Below are positions 25,601 to 38,000 of a DNA stretch of 64,000 nt, in pieces. Each line of letters opens with the position of its first letter. Position 1 is the stretch's first letter. The stretch is taken from the NCBI GenBank assembly GCA_039619475.1, contig CM077115.1, positions 420,988,557 to 421,052,556 on the forward strand, given 5' to 3'. The notes below the pieces were generated by a model that saw only the letters and a program-made list of their open reading frames with translations, searched no databases and was not told the DNA's origin. A program made the translations under genes and the position numbers. Origin of the DNA: Icerya purchasi (taxonomy: Eukaryota; Arthropoda; Insecta; Hemiptera; Monophlebidae).

Positions 25601-28600
25601 GCTGAAGAACAAGCGATGAGATGAACTACAAAATAACCTGCGAAATATTAGACAACGATATTTATGTAGAAGAAAATGATTAATAAGAATCTTTGATTCT
25701 AGAAATGTTGATGATTGAAAGAAAAATGTAATGCAATTTATAAATGAAAACGATAAATAATAAAGCGAAGTAAATTATAATTATATTTTTTTTCAAACGC
25801 CCCTTACTTTTATAACCTATTTTTCCATTGGTTCCAAATTAATCATTAATTTCCATATAAATACTGTCATCTTTCAAAATTATTCTCGGTTTGTTTTAGA
25901 TTACTGTATTCGCGCTTGTTTTGAAACAAGCTATATTCTCTCGAGCTCTAGGTATTTATCGTATGGCTCAGTTGTCCATTAAGTTTTGTAATGTTCATAA
26001 ATATAATGATTATTAACAAATGGAGTGTTCGGAATTCTATAATAAAGTATAATAATTTTGCATACCCTCTTTTTTTTTTTTTTTTTTCTCTATTAAAATG
26101 ACTGGTATATTGTTATTTTGAGGATTCTATTTCAGCTGAATTTATTAATATAAATCTGCGGCAGTGCGCCTCTGATAATTATAATACTTTTCGCTAATGC
26201 AAAATGTGTTAAGCTCGTTTGTTAGCTAAATTTAAGATTTTTTGGTACAGCTTGCATATTGAAGAATTTTAATTTTGCAGAGAATGAAAGTCCAACAGAA
26301 ACGATAAGCGATCAAGTTGATTTTAAAAAGCCGAGAATTCGAGTTAGACGATTTAGTGATGATAAATTATCTGGAAATAAAGGTATTTGTAATTTCTATT
26401 TAATACCGTATTTACATGACTTTTTCGCTGCGTGAAGTAACGGAACTTTTAATATATTATATACCTCTAATTATAATTATAATTGTTTTCATAACATTAA
26501 AATAGTTAAATTTTTGTTTTTTAAAGTTTTGTAAACATTTTGTTAAAAAATAATTAAAAACATGAAAATTAAATAAGTATTCGATTAAAAGCCTAATTTA
26601 CGTTTTTCTTCTTTTTTGTCTTATCTATTTTTCCATATTTTTCACATGCTTACGAAAAATGCAGAGAACTAAAATATTATAAAGAATAAAAAAAGAGATT
26701 CTCTTTCCCTAATTGATTGTTTTTCTTTTTGTCGGCATCGTTTATTTCAGGAAATTTTTTGGTTTACTATGTTCGCAATGAGTTACGATTTTCTAAAAGT
26801 TGCCAAAAAATACATGTCAAATAAATGAGTGGAAGTTATCTTGATTACGAACGCACAAGTGGAGTGTTTAAGAACTATTTATTTTTCATCGCGGGAAAGG
26901 ATTATGACTTATTAATTATAGTGCTACATTTAGTCGATTCTCATTAATCTGAGATGTATTTTTCAATTTTTGTTTCACGTGATGATACCGCATTCATCTA
27001 ATTATAAATTCGTGTACGAGGTCTGCCCGGCAAGTTCGTAGAATGATTTTTTTCTCCGAAAGTGGCTGCACTGCGGGATTATCAACTAATCAGCTGTGTA
27101 GATATACCCCTTGGCGATATTCAGTTTGAGTTTTACCTCGATACAGTTCATAGTGTATCTGTAGTGACGTTTTGCGTAAAGTGTTCTTTTTTACCTCGGT
27201 CGAACCTTTTAGAAATGAATTCTGAAGAACAAAGATGTGTGATTAAGTTTTTCGTTAGAGCCAGTAAAAGTGGTTCGGAGATGGCGGAAACTTTGCCGGA
27301 AACATTAGGCGAGTCGGCTGTGAAGCCTGCGACGGTATACAAGTGGGTAAAGCGGTTCTAGGAAGGTCGAGAATCGGTTGTAGACGATCCACGAGAAGGG
27401 AGATCCGTTTCAGCGTGCACTCCGCAGGACATCCATCGTGTCGAAGTGTTTTTAACGCGGGACCCTCGGGTACCGACTAGACTGATTGCGGGTTCACTTG
27501 GAGTGGGTAGAGAAGCAGTCTGAGAAATACTTCGCGACGATCTGAAGATGCGTAAGGTGTGTGCGCGCATGGTTCCGAAGCTTCTCAGCGCTGATCAAAG
27601 AAACACTCGCATTCGCTGCTGCGAAGACTGGACGGAAACGTTAGCCGAGGACGATTCTTTTGTACGACGAGTTATTACGGGTGATGAGTTGTGGTATTTT
27701 GAATACGATTCTGAAAATAAGAAAGCAAGTATGACCTGGGTGCGTGAAGGGGAGCCGAGAGTGAAAAAATCAATGATGGAAAAGTCAAAAGTGAAGTACA
27801 TGCTCATCATTTTATTCGATTACCGCGGCATTGTGCACAAGGAATTCGTACCCGAGGGCCAGACCGTTAATGAACAGTATTATCTAGGCGTGATGAAACG
27901 TCTGAACGCGCGTGTGAGGCCGGATTTGGCGGCGCATCAAAGTTGGCTTCACGACCAGGACAACACACCCTCACACAATTGTTACCTTGTCAAGTCGTTC
28001 CTCACGAAAAGCGGCATCACGGTTTTGGACCACTCCCTACTTGCTCGATATGGCCCCTCGGATTTCTACCTGTTCCACAAGACCAAAAAAGACCTCAAGG
28101 GGCACGGGAAGAGATAATTTGAGTTACGACGAGGTAAAAAAGAACACTTTACGCAAAACGTCACTACACATAGACTATGAACTGTATCGAGGTAAAACTC
28201 AAACTGAATATCGTTAAGGGGTATATCTACGCAGCTGATTAGTTGATAATCCCGCAGTGCAGCCATTTTCGGAGAAAAAAAAATCATTCTACGAATTTAC
28301 CGGGCATCCTCGTATATTCGTTACTGTGATATTTTTTTCGTACAGCCTCACAGTCGCATTTCAGTGTGTCATTGTATTCCTGATAGGATTTATATTGCTC
28401 TAAATATCTACACATTTGAACAAACTATATTCTTTAAAAATGATTTATACGCGTGCGTATAATTCCCGTGTTTGGAAAAAATGTATTTTCCACTGCTTAT
28501 TAATAGTATATATTCATTTTTTTTTTTAATCTTCGGAGTATGAAATTTATGTATCAAAATTAGGAGTAGTTTTAGCTGCGTTAATTTTGGTTAAATTATT

Positions 28601-28943
28601 TTTAATTTGTTTAATATGCAATATAATTCCAGATGTGGAGAATTCCTTGACGATTAATACGTCAATTTATGGATTTAGTCCATTGGCGGAATTCCCAGTT
28701 TTAGAACAAAATGATACTATCTTACAGAATTTAACGCTACCAAATGATAATTCAAACAGTACTTCAATGCCTAGAATTACTGGTATAATTTCAATAGCGA
28801 ATGACGGCTCTTTTGCGGTTAGTAGAATAATTATTTTATTAGTGATTACATATTTATTATATAACTAGCTGTTACCCACGGCTTCGCCCGTATATTAATA
28901 CTCGTTTACTTGAAAATTAATAAAAAATTTTTTGTTTTATTTG

Positions 28944-29012
<69 letters not shown>

Positions 29013-32000
29013 TGTTATAGTGAACATTTATTTAGATCTTTAATTTATTTTATGTTACTTATTTAAATTTGTACATCCTTTGCAAAATATTCATTAGAGT
29101 CAATTCAGTGACATTTCTGGAGGTCCCATAGCTTTCATCGTTGTAATCATCTGTTTTTTATTCCTTATTTACATTACGATTACATTATTCACTTATTTTT
29201 ACAAATAGCCCATTTACTTATTTGATAATTGTTTTCGGTGGCGTCATCTACGGATTAATATGTGTTTTTAATTTTGTCTTCTTTTATGCAGTGAATTCTT
29301 TGTGAATATTATTAATACAATAATTAAAACAAACTCTAAATATATTCTCCAATAGCAAACCACGGTAGTAGGCAAGGGTTTAATATCTGAAAGTAAATAA
29401 TATTTACGGTATGGAAAATATTAAAACTTCCGTTTAGGGCCGTATCTAGACCAAAATTTCGGGAGGGTTTACGAAAATATTTATATATATATATATAAAC
29501 TCGGCCATTTTGGCCTCGCAAGGGGCTGTGCCCCTTGACCCCTCTTGCTTTCATTTCTGTCTCTTTCTCTTCTATACTTTGTATAAAATGATCAAAATTT
29601 ACAACGTAATTCTTACTGGCATTAACACACACAAAAAATAACATAACCACAAAAATCTTATTCTAACATTTAACTTCCATTATATAAAATAAGACATTTT
29701 TTCGTTACATTTTTCGTTACATATTTCATTACATAAAATTGTGACATTTTTTAAATAACAATAACAAAAATTCTATAAAATATAACAAACGTTACATAAA
29801 ATTGGGACATTTTTTTGGGACATTTAGCGTTACATAAAATTGGGACATTTTTCTGGGACATTTTTTCGAAGGGGGGGTAGCCTAAGAATTACGTTGTAAT
29901 TAATATATATATATATATATATATGTAGTATCATGAAATATATTTATTTATAAATAGTGCACTAAAGCCTTGCAGTCAATTATTGTACACATATATGCAA
30001 TATTTGAACATTACAATAAAAACAAATAAAAAACATTCGTTTCCATAGAATTCATAAAAATTTCAATTTTCTTTTCTTTTGTCAAAAATTGAAAAGAAAT
30101 AAATTTATTCTGAATTTCTATTCATTTAATTCAAGTAGTTATTATTTCACAGACATTTCGAGGTGGTTTGATCCCCGCCCCCAGATACGGCCTTGCTTCC
30201 GTTACAGGATTCTTTAATTTCTCTGTAATTTTAATACACTTATTTATAATAGACCATTATTAATACACTGGATAGTTACTAAATTGTATACCGAAATATC
30301 TGGAAAAAAAATATATATAAAGTGAACATAATGACAGATAACGTAAAAATTTAAGCTTAAATAATATATTGCAGTTATTTTCGTTTTAAAAGTTGTTTGC
30401 CCTGTTTCTTGAATATTAATAACCGGTGAGATAAATTCATCGAGTGAAATATATTATATTTAGACGAAAATTTGAATGGTATCATTATATTCAATTCCTA
30501 AAATAAATTTAAAATATTTTACATAAATATTTTTACTTTTGAGTACAAAATCGAACTAGAAGCTTTTGCAAAAATTATTTTTTGTAAGATTGGTTTTGGA
30601 AATATATTTATTTTCTTCGGTTTACAAGTTGCTATAACGGGTGATTTTTTAAGAGTTAAGTTTTTCAGGTTGGCAGCACTGGTTGGTATTGGCGTCCAAA
30701 CGTCATCTGTCAAAGTGATAAGTTTTCAGTGTGCTCTCAACCTGAAAAACTTAACTCTTAAAAAATCACCCTATACAATGCTTTTACTGAACAGCTAATT
30801 AATGATGTCAATTTCCATGAAAGTAATAAATTAAAGAGGTCGAAAAGCTCGCCATATCCAACGCTATTTTTCGTAATGTTTTTATTTTTTATAAAGCTGT
30901 ATTAATTAAGTTTTACGAATTGTGTTATATTTACTTAATTAATGAAATACTCGAGTTTAATATTTTGGGTGTATTATCTACTTTAGAATATGTTTGGAAA
31001 TAGTCAGCCAGTTGATTTAACTACTACCGATAGGGGACAGCGTATGGCAATAAATGAAATAAATGTGCCCGATCAATCGTCTATATTAAAAGGCCGTTTA
31101 CTTACATCAGCCGATAAAAATGAATTCCAGGATTTCTCCTCCGAAAACATATCAAACTTGCAGCGAATCAATGTGCCATCATCACATTCTTTTTGGGAAA
31201 ATTCGAATCCTTCATCTGGTACTGATAAATATATTGCTAACGAAGCACCACAAATGTTCAATGTATCAACACCGCTTTCTAATCAGAGAGCACGAAATTC
31301 GGCCAGTCATGCAAATAATAATATTATGAAGAAATCGGGACAAATACCTAACATGTTGATTCCTGATCGAGATGATTCTACTGCATACGGAAATAAATTA
31401 TATAACGAAGGAGTGTCGGTAGTTGTCAACTGGCACGAACCAACTTCCGGCACTCATGTAAATGTCCTGAATGAGTCAGCACAAAAATCCAACATGCCGC
31501 TGTCACCTTTTGAAATGCGCAAACCAAATTCTGCTACTCGTGCAGATAAACTCGTTATAAATGAACCGTCGCAGGTGCAAAACATATTACCTACAGTTTC
31601 TAAACAACGAAAATCAAATCTCACCACTGCTGTAAATAAGATTAAAGCTCAGCAAACCCAAATAGTGAATGTATCGTCGCTTTCTAATCGGAAAAATTCA
31701 AATTTGAGTACCGATCAACCGCTGCACGTGTTTGCACCGTCAGCGAATCCCAATCAGCTTAAGTCAAATTTCAGCAAGCCATCTACAATATGCAATGATT
31801 CGCCATTGTTTCCTAATCAGCATGAATTAAACCTATCTACCGACAACGATAATATTAGAATTGTATCGCCTTCGCTACCGCATAAATTGAGTTCAGTCGC
31901 TGCTATCGATAAGCGTGCTATGAAAGAATCCAATGTACGTCAAAATACTGGTAGAAACGAGTATACTCTGAAACGTGATATGGGACATAATTTGCCATCA

Positions 32001-35000
32001 AATGCGGTCAGAATGGATTTGGTCGCCGATCAAAGTACTATCGAAGGTAACACAATATTAAAATTGATCTGTAGACATAGATGTGCGCAGAAAATTATTT
32101 TTGATGGGAAGGAAAATAGATATTTATTTAACACAATACAAATTTTATTAATCTAAATTATGCGATTAACAATTTTGGAATAGACGTAAACTAGATTTCG
32201 CTAAAATAGTTAGCAGTATTAGACGTGTGTTTTAGATTACTATTAACATTGACGTGATAAAAAAATAAAAATAAAATTTAGTTGTTCGAAATAAAACATA
32301 CACTAGTTCACTGTATCGTATTTGAAGTGTAGTTAATTATTAATTCGATTAATGCACGTTAAATAATTGCATAAAAATGTTTATATTAACAGCTACTGAT
32401 TTAAAAAAAGTAAACAAACAAGTCGAATACAATTATAAAAGAATAACAAATTTCGTTGTGCTTATATCGGTTAAGAGAAATGAAAATTATGCATTATTTA
32501 CTGCTAAGTTTAAAATACGAAGTGCTTAATTTTATTTTTCATTGCATTTATATTATATGTATAAAAATTCCGATTTACCCTATGTCATTTAAAAATAACT
32601 TTTCCCGAGACATTCTTTACTTTTAATACCCTCATCCCCTTTCATCAGATAAGAAAAATTTTTAATTCTTTATTTCACTTACAATTAGTGTTATTTAAAT
32701 TTTAATTAGCGCATATTGTATTTTCCTTCAGTTGTTTATTTTTTTTTTTTTTTTTTTTGGCGGAAGGTTAATTTCCTACTTTTTCATTTGTCTTCTTTCT
32801 TTGCATATTCTTTTCTCCGTAGTAAATTATACCTCCTAGTTAGCTAGATTATTTTTCTCGCGAAAACCATTGTGATAGTTGAATTTAATTAATAAACTGA
32901 CAAAAGCTTTACAGTAGTTTTTGTCTGCTTCTTCGTTATTGAAGTGGTACGAGTAGTATGCAGTTTTTATTTTTCTGTCCTTTTCGCAGTGGTATTTATT
33001 CGCGTTTTTTTATCTGTATTTTTAATCCATGTGTCTCCTAAGAATTTTTAGGTCAATTTATTACAGTGTAGAGTATCCTAAAAAATAAAATTTTCTTTCT
33101 TTTTTTTTCTTTTTTTTCTTTTTTTTAATTTCATTGTGAACAATATTTTGCATTTTTTATTTATTTCTTAAAGAACCGTTTTAATTTTAATTTTTGTTGC
33201 AGGGTACAGGAAATTTTTCTACCGTCAATTTTGACATCATCATTTGTCAGCGGACAGTTTAACATTGTTTTTTAACTTCGGACATTTTTCCACCGCTCAG
33301 TCTGGTGCGATGATTCCTATAGCTAAACAACAGTTATACATTACTCTGCTAAATAACTATTATGCTACGAAATCGCGGGTGGGAGCTATGCGGCTGATTC
33401 TTTTAAGATTTCCCGTAAACATGGACTATGAATTTCATTGTAAACATATTGTATTGGCGCTGGCTATTGCGCAAATTTTAATATTACAAAAATTTTAGAC
33501 GACTCTTAAATAACGCTTTTTTTTTGTTTTTTGAATAAAAGAATTATGTAAAATTAAAAATATTTTCTCGCATTATGTGTGTGATTAACTTACGCATTTT
33601 CCTGACCTTAACTCCCCTTTCCCCGTTTATAATATTTCGTATTGAAACTTTTAATTGATAACAGTTTTAAAATCCATTGATTTAATCATTATACAGAATG
33701 ACTTAAAAAAAAAAAAAAACGTTAAATAAGCCGGCCTTCTGGGTCAGCGGTAGAATGTCCGATGGTAAAACGTTTGGTGGTAAACTGTCTGAGTCAAAAC
33801 GTCCTGCTTCGGTACTAACATTTCGAGCGCTTTCGGCTTCACTATGTGACTTGTTTTGTGTTAGCACTTCTATGCACTAATCCTGAAATAGTATGTAACA
33901 CACTATGCAGTACGCTATTTTAACAATAAATTAACGTATCATGATTATTTTGAAAGTTTTTCTGAACCTAATGAAAATTCCATCCTGTTTAATTCTCTGT
34001 GTGTTTTCATTACATGCCTCGTGGATTAATTAAAACGTTTAGCCGTTAATCTACTAATTCGTAATGATTTGCAATTAAGTTGGCCATGTTGCAGTTGCTT
34101 ATGTTGTGTTATTTTTGCGAAAATTCGACGTCCGATGGTATATTGTGCTATGCATTTTAAAGTAGCTGCTAATGTTAAATTTTATTAAGTTTAGAATAGA
34201 AATTAAAGTTCTTTTTAAGATGAAAGGTTTTCAAAAAAGGCAATAGTCTCTGAACATTTAAATTATACCAAGTAGTTAATTGATGAAAAAATATATAAAT
34301 AAAAAAAAAAAAAAAATGAAACAACAGCAAAAGAAAGGGAATTGTTTTCGATAAATTATGAAATACAATTCCGGAAAATATTTCTGTCATCCTTAAATAG
34401 GAATATGAAATAATATTGTGGCCTTTAATTGAACTTCATTGAATTACGAAAGCTATAAACTATTCCAATGAATAATATTGCTTAAGTTGTTATTTCTTAA
34501 CCGTCTTTATGTTCTTCCTATTACCATGATTACTCCTTTCCTCTCGTTATGCGCGGTATATTTTTGTTTTATTTTTTAATGCATGCTTTTATTTTTTTTT
34601 TTTTATTTTTATTTTTTTCTTGCCTGCGGTATTTATTTAACGTTGAATACTAAGCTTTTATGAGTGCTGTAAGGATGGATCTTTAGTTATGTAGATTTTT
34701 TTGGATATGTTTTATTGAAAAACTACTAAACCAAGAACTTGTAATTTGAGATGGTTATTTATTTATTTATTTATTTATTTATTTTTCTTGTATTTATGTA
34801 GCCGGTTTTGACAGTTACATTACGATTCCATAAAAAGGCACCGTATTCACCGTAACGGCAAAGGATAATAAGTGTGCATATACGTGTATTAATTTATAAA
34901 GAAAGACATTGACATTTTCGAGGAAAAATTTTGGCAATTTATAAATATATTGTTCGCTAAAAATGAGTGGCTAAAAAATCCGCGGTGAGATTACGTAATC

Positions 35001-38000
35001 AAAAATCTTTTTTTAGTGTAAAATAATTTCACAATCAGATCATAATTCAGTAGTCTTTTAAAGAAATACCGTCGAATCGGAATTGTTCAGTTGCACGGCT
35101 CTTTTTACGCGCGAATTAAAAATGAGTTCAATAACGAAACTGCGTACTGGGACTTTTGGATATTATTGTACTATATGGAATATAAATTTCCGTTAAATTT
35201 ATTTTTCTACGTTTATGTTTAATTTTTCAGACCGCTCTTCGTTGTGCGATAAAAGCGAGAATTTAACAAATGACGGAACTTTAAATGGCGAAAATTGCTG
35301 TTATCAATGTGGCTATTGCGAATACAAGGCTTTTAGGCCTTGGTTTATCAATTGCCATCAGGTATGTTTGTTAGAATAGCTGGTTTTACTGTATAAAAAT
35401 TTTTTCGTTATTACTCGTTGAATTATTATTGTTCTTGATCACGGCAGAAATATTTATGAAACGGCTTTTTAATATTCATTTGTAAAACTCTAAAGAATTA
35501 AAATCGCTTTGAAAATTAATACATTTTTGGGAACAGCGATTTTAAAATAAAACGCGATCATTTTTCCGTTGATACTTTATGCAAAACAAAGTTTTTTATT
35601 TTTAGTAGCTTTTCAGTAGAGCGGAGGTTTTTAAAAATATATAAAATTTGAGAATTATATTTAGATAATTGAAGATAAATTTGTTGAAAAATGAATTAAA
35701 CGAATCTCGTCGATTAATCTTGTTACGTTGTTTGTGGATTTAATTTAATATTTTAATTTTTTTAGGTAACCAGCCATTCGCAACAGCGAACTAAAATTTT
35801 ATTATCGAGTGTAGTTTCAAATAAAGGAAGCTTGCTTTCTTCATTCGACCCAAGCAACTTATCAACAGAAGTGATCTCACGATTTATATTACCGTATACA
35901 TGTTCGCGATGTGAGTTCTTTTTTTTTTTTTTTTTTTTTTTGTATATTTTTCTTTTTTCACCTATTTTTTTAAACAAATAATAGGTTGTTAAATACGTTT
36001 AACATCTTTCGATGTTTAACACTTTACGAGCATTTTTAGTAACTACTTTTTACTGAAATTGAAATAATTATTAAATAATTTGATATTTCCTTCCAGACTA
36101 GACACGTAACTCGAAAATTTAATTGAAAGGAGTACAGAAGTTTTATTTTAATGCAGATAAAGAAAACATAGCATATTTTAGTAAAGAAAAAATGTAATCA
36201 AGTGTTTAAGCAGTTAGAAAAAAAAAAAATAGCTGCGTTTCGACAGCTCCACCCATTTTGAGTTGGGAATCCAAAATAGGCTTATTTGTTTGTGCTCTCC
36301 CGCTTCATAGTTTAATTTTGTTTGTGCTTCTTTGTGCACTACTTGTTTTTGTTTGTGCTCATCCCCTTTCCAATCTGGTAAGGGTGGAGACTAGTTTTGC
36401 CCATGTTGAGATAAAGATTGAAAACAGTGTTACTCATTTGCGCTTCGTTTTGTACTCGATTGCACACCGATTGTTTTTATTTGTATTTCTTCCACTGCAT
36501 AGTTGGAATGGGCTAGGCTTGAGAAACAGTACCTTAAGAGTGTGAAATGGGACGTTGTCAAAACAAATCTACGCTTCTAACAGCAGTGGCGAATCCACAG
36601 GGAGGGAAATATGGACCCCACACACCAAAGAACCAAAGCCTTTATGAAAAAATTTGTTATAACAGAGAAATTTAATTTATGCCATAAAAGATTTGTCTAA
36701 ATGTTACAACATATGGATTTAATTATAACTAATATTTAATACTGTTTTCTAGTAAAACTAGTAATGTTACGTTTTTATTCTGTTTTAAATTTTTAATGCA
36801 ACTATAGAACATAATTTGCCAAACCAATATCAAATAAATTGTGCAACTACATCGTACAATTTGGCTCAAAACGTTTTTAAGAAGTTGCCAACAGTTATAA
36901 TTACTGAGAACTGTACGCGCGGTAGTTCCATAATCTACGCATTACCAACCATTACACTATACTTTTCAACTGGTGATTTAAATAATTTCACCCAACAAAT
37001 TCATGAAAAACTATTCAATACTAAAAGGTGTAAAGAATTTGGTAAGTCTTTAACAATACGAAGAGAGGTGAAACTTACAACATACGTAGTAATTGACTTA
37101 TGCCGCTCACATTTCCTCGACGAAATGAAAGATTTCCAGAAAATAAGTTATACATTGTCGTTCATTCCTACAGAGACCATCAAATTGGCAGACGTAATTT
37201 TTTTTTTTTTGCGTGGTGCAGTTAGTTTCACTGTTGGAATTACCCGGTGATTTAGACATGTTGGACACTGTGTGAGTTATTGCTTTCCAAAAACCACTGC
37301 ATAATGGGCGCAATATGATGATATGCATATAAATGTGGTAAAAATTGTGAGGCCAACGACCGTCATAGATTGTCGATTGCTTATTTACACTATTTAATTA
37401 ATAGTATATTTTTTTGAATATCATAATTCTTGGGGTTTTTAAATTTCTTTTTGTATTAATTATTTTGATAAGTAAAGTAATTAATATTTTATGGCTTGAA
37501 TTACTTTTTGTCCATATATTTTAAGCGCAATTTCAAATTTTAATCTTGAATTATAAAATGTTATATTAAAATATTTTTATTTCATTTTAACTATAATTTT
37601 TATTGGTTTATTTCATCGTTAGTATTAGAACTAATTTTATTGTTGTTGAAGAATATTATACTTTATTTTCTAATATTTGTACATAATATTTTTAGCGCCT
37701 TTTTTTTTTCATTTCTTTCTTTTATCGAACGGCAATTAAATACTTTCACATATGCAAAAAATTCATTCAATAATAAATACTATTAGACTACGAGAATTTA
37801 AAAGAAAATAAAAGTGAAATACATATGACACTCGTATTAATGACGATATTTGTAGTAATCTTTAAGCAATTATATTCATTTTTCTGAATATCATGAAACA
37901 CAGTGGCTTTCAAATTAGAATTGAGACTAAATCCGAATTATTGTGTTAAATAAAATCGAATTAAAATCAAAATAATGTGTTTATAAATGTAAGATTATTA

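Noticed and set aside
33191..33498. Acceptor-like TTGTTGCAG and an 84-codon frame in intron 7
   Set aside because: Joined after exon 7 it meets a stop (TTTTGA) within about 10 codons; exon 7 joins exon 8 directly in phase.
33735..33830. tRNA-like A box (GGTCAGCGGTAGAATG) in intron 7
   Set aside because: No B box at the right distance and no cloverleaf; at most a worn SINE head.
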